DNA from: Bacteroidota bacterium
Lineage (GTDB): Bacteria > Bacteroidota > Ignavibacteria > Palsa-1295
NCBI GenBank assembly: GCA_021825235.1
Contig: JAKAIL010000007.1
Span: 1 to 35,240 of the forward strand
Length of the DNA stretch: 35,240 bases
Direction of reading: 5' to 3'
Shown piece by piece: positions 7,930 through 18,400 of the stretch (position 1 is the stretch's first letter; each line of letters starts with the position of its first letter). The position numbers and the translations under genes are program-made. The notes beneath the pieces were generated by a model. It saw nothing but the letters and a program-made list of their open reading frames with translations, did no database searches and was not told where the DNA came from.

Positions 7930-8829
7930 TTACTCGCGGACGAGCATTACGGTCTTTGTTTCCTCGCTGGGCCCGCTTTGTGCAGCGATACGAAGCATAA
8001 TAGCCCCACGAACATTCGCCAGCTGCGAGGATAAGTCGAGGGTGCTTTCTCCCATGCTCATTCCTTGTGCCAGACGAAGCACCTCACGCCCGGCAACATC
8101 GTAACCAACGATAGAAAGCGTCGCTGGCTCGGCAAGAGTAACATCGAGTGCGCCATTGGCCACCATAGGATTAGGATAGACCGAAGCATTTAGAATAATC
8201 CGAGCGCCATTCGATGGCCGTGTACTTACTACGGCATTCGAAATGTATTGCGGTTCCATATTATAGAAAATGGTCACTACGAGGTTAGAAGATCCCCAGA
8301 TGCCAGCCTGGGTCGGATTCGGGAACGTAAGGATGCTGTCCTTCTTCATATCGACCAGCGGAGTCGTTGCTTCATAAGGACGAATCCAGATTCCCTTAAT
8401 GATACTCGGAATCTGCGAAGGATCCCAATAGATGCTACCAGGGTAGTTATCGAACGAAACGCCCATCGAGTAATTAATTGCAAACGAAGCAGTAATGGGC
8501 TTATGGCGAATATCCACGGTCGTGCCCGAACCATCGGGACGCGTAAACCAGAAATCGTTACCATTGAACATGCCACCGGGATAATCCGAGACCTCTCCGA
8601 ATGTGGAATCATCATACGCGCTGGCATTATCGCTGGCCATTGGATCGTAACCAATTGCCCGGCCCAGAAGGGTTGCCAGGGAACCATCGGAAAAGGTATC
8701 GGCAAAATGGATATCGAGATGGAATTCCGCATTCGATGGGCTACCGGATTGCGCCTGCAATTTGCTGACTGTCAAAAGCACACTAAGCGGGAGGAGTAGA
8801 AGGAAGGATATGTAAAATGGTCGTCTCAT
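7930..8829 (-). CDS. Secreted protein with degenerate T9SS-type C-terminus
   Basis: A 299-aa protein of unknown function. It has a signal peptide (MRRPFYISFLLLLPLSVLLTV...LQAQ). The middle is a beta-rich domain with aromatic and Asn/Asp-rich stretches (FNGNDFWFTRPDGSG) that I do not recognise. The end (NASVYPNPMVANGALDVTLAEPATLSIVGYD) has the PNP motif and GYDVAGREVLRL core of a T9SS sorting domain, although the last strand (KTVMLVRE) carries an extra Glu. It is convergent with dxs and separated from the upstream 997-aa gene by a terminator-like hairpin, so it is probably its own transcript. Confidence 0.85.
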   Translation of the reverse strand: MRRPFYISFLLLLPLSVLLTVSKLQAQSGSPSNAEFHLDIHFADTFSDGSLATLLGRAIGYDPMASDNASAYDDSTFGEVSDYPGGMFNGNDFWFTRPDGSGTTVDIRHKPITASFAINYSMGVSFDNYPGSIYWDPSQIPSIIKGIWIRPYEATTPLVDMKKDSILTFPNPTQAGIWGSSNLVVTIFYNMEPQYISNAVVSTRPSNGARIILNASVYPNPMVANGALDVTLAEPATLSIVGYDVAGREVLRLAQGMSMGESTLDLSSQLANVRGAIMLRIAAQSGPSEETKTVMLVRE

Positions 8830-8861
8830 TCAGTCCCTATAGGATTTCATAACCAGAAAGC

Positions 8862-8910
8862 TTAAAGCGGGGGTCCGTATGATTGCTCATACGGCAGCCC
8901 CCGCTTTAAA
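8862..8910 (-). terminator. Long hairpin, probable terminator of the 997-aa secreted-protein gene
   Basis: Arms TTAAAGCGGGGG-t-CCGTATGA and TCATACGG-cag-CCCCCGCTTTAA surround a 4-nt loop (TTGC). It lies 40 bp downstream of the stop at 8950. The T-tract is weak on the minus strand, so it may instead be a 3'-end stabilising stem or bidirectional. Confidence 0.65.
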
Positions 8911-8949
8911 TAACATCTCTCGTGCCTGTTTGTTACAGGCTGAGCAGGC

Positions 8950-11943
8950 TTAGTGCTGTAAATTCATCGTCTGGGTTTGGACGAAATTGCCCGCTTTCAG
9001 CGTGTAGTAGTAGGTGCCCGAGGGCAGGTGCGTGCCATCGAACATCGCCTGGTGCGGACCGGCATCGACCGTGCTGTTTACCAGCGTCTGAACCGCCTGG
9101 CCCAGCTCATTATAAACCACCAACGATACCACCGACTGCTGTGGCAGTGAGTAGTTGATCACCGTGGTCGCCGGGAACGGATTCGGGCTGTTGATGCTCA
9201 GCGAATAACCCGGAACGTTCGAACCGATTCCGTCCTGCTTTTCCGCAATGCGGACCTGCGTGATGCTCGAGTTGGAGATCGTCACGATGCCGTTGTTATC
9301 GGCCGTACCGAGCACGTTCCCGTTCATATCAGTGACCTGTACCGAACCATAGAGGTTCGTGAACTTCATCGTCACCGGGAAGGCCTTCGAATGAAGGTCC
9401 ATCACGTAGGAAGCATGATTGTAGCTCATGTTACCGCTGTTGGCGTCGAATCGCGCATCGAAGGAGCGGAAGTTAGCCGGCATTTCGAAGCGGGCTTCCG
9501 GAACCGTAGTCGTCGCCTGGCCGAAGTACAGGTCCTGACCATTGTCACTCGCATCCTGGACGAAGACATGGGTAAGTTCACCCAGGAGTTGCTCGCGAGG
9601 AGTTGTTTTGATGGTACTGGAACCCGGCTGCATAGCCACGCCGCCTGGCGGTGGTGCCGGCGTAGTTAGGTTAACGAATCCGGAGTGGTCCACTTTGATG
9701 AAGTAACCACGGCCGGGTGTAAAGAAGACTGTTTGGTCATAACCGTGCTGCGGCGTGAACTCCCACATCCATGGCGTGACACCATCGGTCGTGAGCAGGT
9801 TCGGTGGCGGTGCGCCTGGATTCGGCGTAAGTGTAAAGGTGGTCAGAGGATCGAGCAGACTACCCGGGCTGCTCGTTCCGCCGATGGTATTCCATCCCTG
9901 CGAAATGGCAACACCGCTATAGCTGTATGACTTGACACCAGCAACCGTTACATCGGTGCCGATGTAGTCGCCGTATCGAACCATGTATCCGCGCCCGAAC
10001 TGGAGCAGATTCGCCGGTGGCTGTTGCCAGCCACTCTGTGAGGTGTACAGGAATGGCGAAGTGACCGCGTGTGGGAAAATGACCGATGCATCCTCATTCG
10101 GAGGAACAACGGGAAGCGAAATGAGCGTCCAGCTATTCAGCTTGAGGAATGTTCCGATATTGGCAAGGGTCGCCGGTGTGTACTCGATAAAGAAGGAGTC
10201 GATCCGGTGATCGGAAATCGTGACGCACTCCATGCCGTTCTGGTCGAGTGTCGCGTTACGCAGATCGATGCCCTGCTCGCTTCCATTGAGGGTAAACTTC
10301 ATTACGATGCGTGCACCTGCGGGGAAATCCGCCGGATCGACGCAGACTTTTTCCGGATAACAATTGACATTGCCCGGATTGAAGATTACCTGATAGATAA
10401 TGGTGGTATCCGTGTTCGAAGAACGAATATCGCGAGTCATGCCAGCAAAATTCGGATCCTGGAATTCCGGATCCGCATTCGTATTGAGCGGCTTGAAGTA
10501 CGCATAGCATTGTCCGATGGACTGCCAGTACGCTACGTCCGCGTTGCTAAGGGTATCTTCGCCATAGAGCACATCGATACCATCCGTCGCACCGGGTCCG
10601 GTGCCGAACGTAATTGTATTCGAGCAGACCGGACTACAGCTATTGGTCAGGTTCAGACGAATGCCCGTTCCGCCCGGATTGGGTTCATTCGGTGAAGCCA
10701 GCTTGACAAAGCGTACTTTCAGTTTGAGCGGTGAATTCGATACTCCATCGCTTTGGAATGTAACGGTTGCATAGTACACTCCCGGCGCGCCGACTTTCGT
10801 CGGGTCCGCGGTTAGATAGAGATTGAGTACCGTACCACCAAAGGCTTTGGTGTAGTCAATCGCATCCCAGCCTAAGAACATGCTCTGCGAGCCGCCGGGC
10901 GAATTAAGGTTCACCGAAAGCCACGGCTGATCGGAGGTAACCGTGATATTATCAATTTCCGTATGACTGACGGCGTCATCGAACTGGAGCAGGCGCGTGA
11001 CCTGTCCGCCGGCGACGGTCGGATCATAGACCATATCCGGCATGAGCGAATCGTTAGCACCGCCCGCGCCGTCCAGCAAGGCAATCAGGTTGAGCGGCCG
11101 GAGTTCGAACGTCGGCTGATCGGTGATATCCACTTCGAGTTGACCGGTGTTGGTACCGCCAAAGGGACCAATACCGCCGCCGAAGTTGCCGTGGGTATAA
11201 TCAAAGCGCGGCATACCGACCGGATTGATAAGCGAATCGCCAACGTGATCGTTAAAGGTTGCGCTATCCAAATGCAAAATGTCGTTGACGTTTTGGCTTG
11301 GAATCGTACGGAAGCGGAGCCACAGCAAGATGCCATTGTGCTCGGAATAGCCGGTGTCGCCGCGCGACGCATAATTGTTGGCAAGCGGCACCTGGCTTGC
11401 ACCCGCAATGCGGATCACATGCTCGAAGGGGTTATTAATGTTGCCGGTGGACTGATCGCTGTACGTCACAAAAAAGGTCCGCGCAAGTCCGGTATCAAGC
11501 CGGGCCGTTACCGGGGCATTGTTGGAACCGTCCACGATGGACGGGCCGGTCATAACGATGGGCGAACCGTGTCCCGTATCGAGCTGCATCACCTGATTGT
11601 GATACCAGACCTGGAAACTGAAGCTCCGGATCGGCTCGAGGTGCTGGCCAAAGTGCTGGCCGTCATTGTTGCCAGGCGGCACAATGCCATTATTGTTGAA
11701 TGACGTATCTACCTCGTTGTAGACCCAAACCGGCACGAGGAAGTATCGCTCGCCATTACCCCCGGGTACGGGTACCCGCTGGATACCATCGTGCGGCGGA
11801 ACGCTGAAGTTCCGAAGGGATAATGTCGGATACATTCGAATCAGAGGATAGCTCTGACTACGGACCGGCGTCGTGAAACTGCCGAGTAGCACCAGGGCGA
11901 CAAGCAACGTTGCCGACGCCCATAAGCCGTATAGCTTGCGCAT
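8950..11943 (-). CDS. Large T9SS-exported protein with cohesin-like N-terminal domain
   Basis: The start at 11943 is fixed by a strong AAGGAG nine to ten bases upstream and by a signal peptide (MRKLYGLWASATLLVALVLLG...RSQ); the longer ORF-track start adds a non-signal leader. The protein has 997 aa. Residues about 65-235 follow a cohesin-like order (FSFQVWYHNQVMQLDTG, TFFVTYSDQSTG, ILLWLRFRTIP, ILHLDSATFND). Beta-sandwich domains of unknown type follow, with paired cysteines (NSCSPVC, NCYPEKVCVDP). The C-terminus (SINSPNPFPATTVINYSLPQQ, VVYNELGQAVQTLV, GTYYYTLKAG) is a type-A T9SS sorting domain. It is flanked by hairpins on both sides, suggesting a single-gene transcript. A surface or extracellular structural/adhesive role is inference. 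Confidence 0.88.
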   Translation of the reverse strand: MRKLYGLWASATLLVALVLLGSFTTPVRSQSYPLIRMYPTLSLRNFSVPPHDGIQRVPVPGGNGERYFLVPVWVYNEVDTSFNNNGIVPPGNNDGQHFGQHLEPIRSFSFQVWYHNQVMQLDTGHGSPIVMTGPSIVDGSNNAPVTARLDTGLARTFFVTYSDQSTGNINNPFEHVIRIAGASQVPLANNYASRGDTGYSEHNGILLWLRFRTIPSQNVNDILHLDSATFNDHVGDSLINPVGMPRFDYTHGNFGGGIGPFGGTNTGQLEVDITDQPTFELRPLNLIALLDGAGGANDSLMPDMVYDPTVAGGQVTRLLQFDDAVSHTEIDNITVTSDQPWLSVNLNSPGGSQSMFLGWDAIDYTKAFGGTVLNLYLTADPTKVGAPGVYYATVTFQSDGVSNSPLKLKVRFVKLASPNEPNPGGTGIRLNLTNSCSPVCSNTITFGTGPGATDGIDVLYGEDTLSNADVAYWQSIGQCYAYFKPLNTNADPEFQDPNFAGMTRDIRSSNTDTTIIYQVIFNPGNVNCYPEKVCVDPADFPAGARIVMKFTLNGSEQGIDLRNATLDQNGMECVTISDHRIDSFFIEYTPATLANIGTFLKLNSWTLISLPVVPPNEDASVIFPHAVTSPFLYTSQSGWQQPPANLLQFGRGYMVRYGDYIGTDVTVAGVKSYSYSGVAISQGWNTIGGTSSPGSLLDPLTTFTLTPNPGAPPPNLLTTDGVTPWMWEFTPQHGYDQTVFFTPGRGYFIKVDHSGFVNLTTPAPPPGGVAMQPGSSTIKTTPREQLLGELTHVFVQDASDNGQDLYFGQATTTVPEARFEMPANFRSFDARFDANSGNMSYNHASYVMDLHSKAFPVTMKFTNLYGSVQVTDMNGNVLGTADNNGIVTISNSSITQVRIAEKQDGIGSNVPGYSLSINSPNPFPATTVINYSLPQQSVVSLVVYNELGQAVQTLVNSTVDAGPHQAMFDGTHLPSGTYYYTLKAGNFVQTQTMNLQH

Positions 11944-12022
11944 GGCCTTATTCTCCTTAATTGTAAAATTGTTAGGGTTCATCATACCTGACAACTAATT
12001 CGTTATTAAAAACTTTGTTACA

Positions 12023-12040
12023 CCCCCGAAGGGGAAATTT
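12023..12040 (-). terminator. Terminator hairpin with TTCG tetraloop
   Basis: On the minus strand CCCC-TTCG-GGGG forms a very stable tetraloop stem followed by TGTAACAAAGTTTTT. It lies 16-33 bp downstream of the stop of the 400-aa gene (12056). Confidence 0.6.
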
Positions 12041-12055
12041 TCATTCTCTCTATGG

Positions 12056-13258
12056 CTATCGCTCGATCGCGAGTACCTGCTCTTCTTCCACGGCTCCGCT
12101 CGAACTCCGAACGATCACGTGATAGATTCCGCTCGGTATCGCCGATGGTATTGCCCACGCGACGGACCGTCCCTTCCATTCGTACAGAAGCCTTCCCAGC
12201 ATATCGTAAATACCGATCGTGGAATGACGGGTTGCGTCCTCGATGTGCACTTCCGTGTTCGCCGGATTCGGATCGATATTCACGTGCTGTCCCGGAGCCG
12301 CTGCTTGCGCTACGGCATCGGGCAGCGTCCCTGCCATGCAGATCTCATTTCCCAGGTAGATCGTGTTACCGATCCATCCCATCGAATCTGCCGGCCGGAA
12401 CGATACATCACTAAGCTCGGTGCAGATGGAATCTAATCCCACCAGCGCCACAAAGGATGCCGTGCCCACCGTGTCCCCTCCTGTAATCACCCCGGAAGGT
12501 GCTCGGAGCCAAGCCCGCACTTGCTGGCGGCCAATCGGTACTGCCATGCTCGTTGTCGAATCGTCCAGAATTGCGGGCGAAACGCTCAGCCGCTGAAGGG
12601 AGAGCACCGTGCTATCATACGAAAACGACAATAGCGCCCGTTGCACGTTTGCGCTCGATATATTCGATACGATGATCGGTAAATCGAACCCGACAGAGTC
12701 CGGGCTATATCCCGACGTTACTCCATGCACCGAAACCGGCGGTGTGCTTAGCACGACGTGTCCTGCATTCGACTTTGCGCGAATCCATCCATCCTGGCGA
12801 ATTACGTTATCGACATTTTCGGAGGCATCGAACAAAGGGAATGTTAGGTCCCAATGCAGGAACGCGGTGTCGGCAAGCCGTGGATTGACCCGGAATCGAA
12901 TGCGAAGGAGCACAGGATTCGTCGTGTCAATTTCCGATTGGCCCAGCGCCGTAATGCCTAAGTGGCTGGGCGTTGTATCGAAGAGCATCGCCGATGCCGT
13001 CCCGTCCAGATCGTATCCGATCGGAAGGATTTCCGACGAGTCATAGCGAAAGCGCAATTGAACATAGTCAATGTTGTGAGGATGCGTCGAAGTGAATGTA
13101 TAATACACATTCACAGTAACCGTATCACTCGCTCCAACCGTCACGGTATCGAACCATGCACGGAAGACGTTTTGCGCATCTGCCCGCTCCACCAGGAGTC
13201 CGCTTAGCACGGAACCAACGAGAAGCACCGTTGAAAGTAGCCTCATCGTCTTAGCCAT
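12056..13258 (-). CDS. T9SS-exported protein with two cohesin-like domains
   Basis: A 400-aa secreted protein that starts with a signal peptide (MAKTMRLLSTVLLVGSVLSGLL...ADAQ). Two beta-sandwich domains follow the cohesin pattern. The first (about residues 35-155) has DYVQLRFRYDSSEILPIGYDLDG and PVLLRIRFRVN; the second (about 170-305) has RALLSFSYDSTVLSLQRLSVSPA and VGTASFVALVGLDS. The tail (NIDPNPANTEVHIEDA, IGIYDMLGRLLYEWKG, GIYHVIVRSS) is a type-A T9SS sorting domain. The hairpin at 13284 separates it from the upstream gene and the TTCG hairpin follows it. Cohesins classically bind dockerins, and the adjacent upstream gene has a dockerin-like segment. An interaction is speculative. Confidence 0.85.
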   Translation of the reverse strand: MAKTMRLLSTVLLVGSVLSGLLVERADAQNVFRAWFDTVTVGASDTVTVNVYYTFTSTHPHNIDYVQLRFRYDSSEILPIGYDLDGTASAMLFDTTPSHLGITALGQSEIDTTNPVLLRIRFRVNPRLADTAFLHWDLTFPLFDASENVDNVIRQDGWIRAKSNAGHVVLSTPPVSVHGVTSGYSPDSVGFDLPIIVSNISSANVQRALLSFSYDSTVLSLQRLSVSPAILDDSTTSMAVPIGRQQVRAWLRAPSGVITGGDTVGTASFVALVGLDSICTELSDVSFRPADSMGWIGNTIYLGNEICMAGTLPDAVAQAAAPGQHVNIDPNPANTEVHIEDATRHSTIGIYDMLGRLLYEWKGRSVAWAIPSAIPSGIYHVIVRSSSGAVEEEQVLAIER

Positions 13259-13283
13259 AGATTTTCAAAGAACGCGGTTCGTT

Positions 13284-13304
13284 GGGCCGCGCAGTACGCG
13301 GCCC
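13284..13304 (-). terminator. GC-rich hairpin, probable terminator
   Basis: GGGCCGCG-cagta-CGCGGCCC is a perfect 8-bp stem 10 bp downstream of the stop at 13314. Outer GAACG/CGTTC bases may extend it. There is no long T-tract. Confidence 0.55.
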
Positions 13305-13313
13305 GTTCGAAAC

Positions 13314-15278
13314 TTAGCGAATGACCTGCATCTTCTCCGTCTTGGTGAAGTCCGGGGTCACAAGCTGATAGTAGTAAAGTCCACTGGAAACTTCATTTCC
13401 GTTTGCATCGCGGCCATCCCAGGTAACGGTGTTCTCACCGGCCGTGCGGCCTTCGCCGGAAACCAGCGTGCGCACTTCGTGACCGAGCATATCGTAGATG
13501 CGGAGCGTCACGACTTCCGGCGTAGCCAGCATGAAGGGAATCGTCGTCTCGCCAGAGGCAGAGACCACGAACGGATTCGGCACATTCTGATCGAGCGAAC
13601 TCGCGACGGTTGCGCTTTCCGCGCCAAGCTTGAGTGCTACGTGCGATGCCGGCACGCCCTCATCGTTGACTTTTACATTGGTCATATCGAAGCTGGCGCT
13701 GGTATTGGCGGGATTCAGGAACTCGAGATAGGCAAGCGTCTGCCCATCGGTGAAGGTGCCGCTTGTTGCAAGGGCAATGCGACCCAGTTTCACGTTCGAG
13801 GCGACGAGCGTTCCACTCGGAGCGCGCGTTCCCACAAATTCGAGCCCGCTTGCCGCGAGGCCCTTTAAGTTCATTGCCACCGAGAGCGGCCCATTGACCT
13901 CGCCGTGTACCACGATCGGCACCAGCAGGGTAGAACCGTCCGTCTGGATATTCGAAACGTCCGCGCTGATACCGGACACATCGGTGGTATGAATGTCCGC
14001 CGCTTTATAGCCGGGAACCGGTAACGGCATCGGCCACGGAAGCTCCGCAAGTTTGCCGGCCAGATACATCATGATGTACGCGGCATCGTACGGAGTGGTA
14101 AAGTAGAAATACGTACCGAAGTTAGGATCGAGCTGGTTTGGATGGAACACGCCCTGCGCATCATGATAGCCGCGACCATCATGGTTGGCATCGCCGTGGA
14201 ATGCCGCGCGTCCTTCAATGGAATCGAGCGGTATGTCGTTGGAACTCGCCTCGAGGATCAGCATAGCATCCTGGAGCGAAACGAACAAGCTCTGGTTCTG
14301 GCGGACCTGCATGTTCGGGCTGTTCGATTGCAGCAGCATCACATCGCCATCACCCCACTGATTGAGCAAAGCGATACCATTCGGCACGAGCTGGATCGCG
14401 CGGCCCGGTAAGCACAGGTCAGGATTGATCGCCGGATTCTGGCTGGAACCAGCCGTCGGCGGCCAGCAGGAAGTGCGGGTTACCGTATTGTAGCGGACGG
14501 AATCGAGATTGTCCGACGTGTACAGTGCATTGATGTGCGTGAATCCAGCGGAGTCGTTCGCGCCGACCACCGCACCGACCGTTTGTACGGTCCCGTTGGT
14601 ACCGATTGGCCCATACTGGAACTCGAACGTGGCACGATCGTCCGGAGCAGCCATATCGTAGGCTTTCGGATTTTCGCGAATGATGAACTGGAAAGACGCG
14701 ATCGAATTCGGGTTTGTCTTATCGTTGATGTTCAGATTCGTCCATTCGACCGTGAAGGTATGGATAAACTTGAACGGCAGGGAGTTCGGATCGACCGTGG
14801 CTGCAGGCACGGATGTCGTCTTATACGAAATTCTCGACGGTGTGTAGCCCGGTTCGGTGGTACGATAATAATGGTCGCCCCAGTATGGTGCCAAGCAATT
14901 GTTTGGCAGGACCGAGCTGAACATGTTGTTATTATTGGCCGGCGTGACCGGGATGGGTTGCGTTCCAAGCGTTACCCAGCCATTGACGTTCACGTTGACC
15001 GTGCTATACTCGTTGCCGTTATAGCTGAAATTAAAACCGGTCGGGATGCTGTCAGCCGTGCCGTCATCCGGATCGGGCTGTCCCGAGAAGTTAAGAAATG
15101 ACGTGACCGGGATAAGCGTGGCACCGGCTAACGGGTTGTAAAACTCGTTGACCACCTGGACCGTGTAATTGCCCCAAACCGGCTGTACGCCTAATTGGGC
15201 GCTTGCCCGTTGCGCCAGGCCAAAGACTCCGAAAGCGAGCGCGGCCAGCGCGAGGAAAAACCGTTGATAAAGTTTCAT
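13314..15278 (-). CDS. T9SS-exported protein with dockerin-like and cohesin-like modules
   Basis: The start at 15278 has AGGAG ten bases upstream and a signal peptide (MKLYQRFFLALAALAFGVFGLAQRASAQ), giving 654 aa. Domains in order: an N-terminal beta domain with FNFSYNGNEYSTVNVNVNGWVTLG and APYWGDHYY, common in FCB surface proteins; a dockerin-like segment with a calcium-loop pattern (GDANHDGRG) and helix (YDAAYIMMYLAGKLAELP, about residues 375-425); a cohesin-like sandwich (LSVAMNLKGLAASGLEFVG, LGRIALATSG, QTLAYLEFLNP); and a FlgD-like/T9SS tail (NVPNPFVVSASGETTIPF, IYDMLGHEVRTLV, NEVSSGLYYYQLVT, KMQVIR). Having a dockerin-like and a cohesin-like part in one chain is the notable point. Module calls are by eye; the export route is secure. 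Confidence 0.87.
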   Translation of the reverse strand: MKLYQRFFLALAALAFGVFGLAQRASAQLGVQPVWGNYTVQVVNEFYNPLAGATLIPVTSFLNFSGQPDPDDGTADSIPTGFNFSYNGNEYSTVNVNVNGWVTLGTQPIPVTPANNNNMFSSVLPNNCLAPYWGDHYYRTTEPGYTPSRISYKTTSVPAATVDPNSLPFKFIHTFTVEWTNLNINDKTNPNSIASFQFIIRENPKAYDMAAPDDRATFEFQYGPIGTNGTVQTVGAVVGANDSAGFTHINALYTSDNLDSVRYNTVTRTSCWPPTAGSSQNPAINPDLCLPGRAIQLVPNGIALLNQWGDGDVMLLQSNSPNMQVRQNQSLFVSLQDAMLILEASSNDIPLDSIEGRAAFHGDANHDGRGYHDAQGVFHPNQLDPNFGTYFYFTTPYDAAYIMMYLAGKLAELPWPMPLPVPGYKAADIHTTDVSGISADVSNIQTDGSTLLVPIVVHGEVNGPLSVAMNLKGLAASGLEFVGTRAPSGTLVASNVKLGRIALATSGTFTDGQTLAYLEFLNPANTSASFDMTNVKVNDEGVPASHVALKLGAESATVASSLDQNVPNPFVVSASGETTIPFMLATPEVVTLRIYDMLGHEVRTLVSGEGRTAGENTVTWDGRDANGNEVSSGLYYYQLVTPDFTKTEKMQVIR

Positions 15279-15343
15279 GGGTCTGATACTCCTGAAAAGT
15301 TGTCCTATAAACACTTTTGAATGATTGCTCTCCACTGAGCAGC

Positions 15344-15391
15344 TTTCGGCGGCTCCGGAAGACTTCTTAAATAATCTCCGAAGCCGCCAAA
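15344..15391 (-). terminator. Hairpin downstream of the 2047-aa gene, probable terminator
   Basis: Arms TTCGGCGGCTCCGGA and TCCGAAGCCGCC pair with one mismatch around a 14-nt A/T-rich loop, 10 bp after the stop of the 2047-aa gene. Confidence 0.55.
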
Positions 15392-15401
15392 AGTTACACC
15401 T
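15384..15401. repeat. 18-bp repeat CCGCCAAAAGTTACACCT, copy 1
   Basis: This is identical to 27754-27771. It begins in the last base of the stop codon of the 2047-aa gene, and its GGCGG (minus strand) forms an arm of the terminator. Confidence 0.7.
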
Positions 15402-18400
15402 TAATGTGCGTTTCTAACGAGCGACATATTCACGGTCGCGTTGAACGTGCCGGCCGACATGTGCGCGATATATGCGCCATCCGGTACGGCCGCACCCGAT
15501 TCATCCATTCCATCCCACGTTACAGGATAGGAACCTGGATCGAGCTGCTCGTTGACGAGCGTGCGCACCAGCGTGCCCTTGGCATCGTATATATCGATGC
15601 GTACATTCGAGCGGTGCGCGACGGAGAAGTTCAGCGTCGTGGTACCTGCGAATGGGTTCGGGTAGTTCGGTTCGAGCGCGAAGACCGGCTGTGCCGAACC
15701 CGTTCCGACACCGGAGCTGGCCGGCACGAAGACGATGAGTGCATTCGTCAGGCCCTGGTCGCGAATCTGCAGGCACAGCGAGTCCGAACTGATGCGCGTC
15801 AGCGTGTACAGGCTATTATCGATATTGGCTGCGCCAGTGGCCATGTCAATATTGAATTCCTGCGTATTGACCGGATTTCTCAGGTAGAAATGTCCGGTCT
15901 TATACGTACCCGACAGGCTGCTCGTATCCATGCACGAGGAGTTCCAGCAAATATTGACCGGATAGAGGCTTCCCGCGCCGCCCGCTTCGTTACCCGGCTG
16001 GAACTGGACCTGCCAGGTGAGCAAGGCATTCGGATTTGCATTGCTGCGGACGTCCACCGTGGAACCTTCGAGCTGGCCGCCAATCGGCAGAATCCAGCGT
16101 GCATCGAAGGCGCTCTTCGGCGGAGCCGGAGCAGTTTCGAATTCGCAATACACGATGTCCAGCGAATCGGTACCGAACTGGCCTGCACCGAAGCAGAGAC
16201 GCTTGATGTCCTGCAATGGATGGAGTTCCGTCACGGCATTGGATACCCAAATCGAGCATTCGAAGGCCGGCTGAGCACCCAGGTGTACCGGGTAGGTCAG
16301 CGTGTCGGTAGCGCCGGAGGCATCGGTAACCTTCAGGCGTACATACTCTGGCTGGATCGTCGTGCTATTGAACCAGTCTTGCGATTCGTTGTACTCGCCG
16401 CAGACGTTCAGTTTCATCGTGTCGGTTGCCAGGCGCCCGTTGATGGTCGTGCTGTCGTTCAAGGCGAACTTCACCGTTACACGCGGATCGAGCGACGATA
16501 CCGTCAGCGTATCCGCACCGCACGGACCCCTGAGGAGATCGCGGTCATAGACGAAGGCGCTGTCGCACCATGCTGTACCGTTCGTCACGCACATCTCGCC
16601 CGGACCCTTCACGAAGAAGGGCGGATGGTTCACGGAATCGACCGGCAATCCGAATTTCTTCCATGTTGCCACGCAACCCGTGATTACCTGACCAGGCACA
16701 TACGATCCATCGGTTACGAGTACTTCCACCGAATCTTCGCCGCAAATCGTCTGCAAGCGCGGAGCATCGGTATCACCCGGGGTTCCGGTAAGCACACCCG
16801 AATACGGATCGATCGAGAGCCATTTCGGTGTGGTACCAATAAGCGTGTCTGGCGTGCCGATTTCCGGCGAACCATCTGGCTTTTCGCCAACCTGGTGCGG
16901 CACATCGTGATAGACAAGCGCCGTGTCGCCTAAGTAGATCAGGTGATAGGTAAAGTACTGAGTCGGGTTCGGATCCTGAACGATGATGCGCTCGATAGAA
17001 TCCGGGTTCTGGAAGTTCAGGCTATAATCCTGGCCTTCGCGTGCCGTGTCCAACAGGGTGTTGGTGATGGTCGGCACGAAGAGAATCGGCACCTCCCAAC
17101 GATTGAGTGTCTTGCCTGTATGGCCATCGTTTGCTTCGACACCGACGATGGTATCGAGATTCAACTCGCCATTGACCTGCGGATTCGGCAGGAGATATGG
17201 TCCCTGGCCATTCTGGCCGGTGGAAACCGCCGTAAGCGAATCCAAGCGGACGTGGATGATACCACGCGTCTTGAAGTTCGGATCGGTGCTATCGATCGGC
17301 ACATAGATTCCGCCGCGCGGCTCGACCATCCAGGAGGGCTGGGTCGCGAAATCATAGCTGGTACGTCCATAGCGGAAGTCCCATGCGGGATGCATAGACT
17401 TATCGAGCGATGTTGCCGGTGGCAGCATCTCAGCAGCCGCGGCGGAATCCTCGAGCTCGTCGTCGGTCTGCAGATCGACATCATAGCGGAGTGAATCCGC
17501 AAGGATGGCGCTATTGCACGCCACGCTGAACGGCTGGAAGACCGGCAGGCTATCCATGACCACGATACGGAAGTGATAGGTGGCCGTGGACGAGTGGACA
17601 CAAAGCGTGTCCGGGTTCGCCATAGTCGTATCCGGCGTCCTTGCGCAGTTCATGCTCGGTGGGAATACCCACATGCTGAGTGCAAGGCTGTCCGGTCCGA
17701 GTGCTCCAGGGAATCCCTGAAGCAATCCGGACTCCGAAGTGAAGTTCGGCGGGAAGTTGGTAAGCGTTGCCGTTACACCTTCGCCGCCCGGCACCACGTC
17801 CGGATTGTGCGGAGTGCCACTGAGCAGCACATAGCCATTGGACCCCGTAATATTCTGGTTATAAATCACGGTCTGCTTCAACCAGTGATTCAGGCGGACA
17901 TGCGCACGGACGGAATCGGCCGCGGCAGCCGTGTACGTATTACCGGGTTGTCCGGGAACCGGCGAACCTACGGCAGGAATGACATCGCCCTTGAAGAGGT
18001 CCGGTGTTACCGATATCGCAAGCTGCGTATAGTTACCCGGATTGAAGAGGAATCGCGGATCGTAGAACTGATTCACATCGTAGCCCGCCACGCGGAAGAG
18101 TGTGTGCGCGGCATCGCTCGCATCATAATTCACGTCCTCATGCACAAACCGAACGTTCGGGTTATAGGAATCGGAGGCAAGCTGCGGCACATCGGCCACA
18201 AAAGCCGGCGGCAGCACATCGCCGATGGTGAACTGGAGGCCATGCGCAATCGCGTAGGCCGGTCCATATTTCCAAAGCTCGGTGCGGCTGATGACAAGGA
18301 TATTGTCACCCGGGCGGACCGGAAGTGTATGATACCGCTCGCCGGCATACCACTTCGAAATAGCGGGGATGCCTTCATGGCAGATGCTATCGCCCGGCGT

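Noticed and set aside
15404-16933. 509-aa plus-strand ORF
   Set aside because: Antisense to the 2047-aa T9SS protein; rich in Arg/His/Ile with no recognisable motif. The long length reflects codon bias on the other strand.
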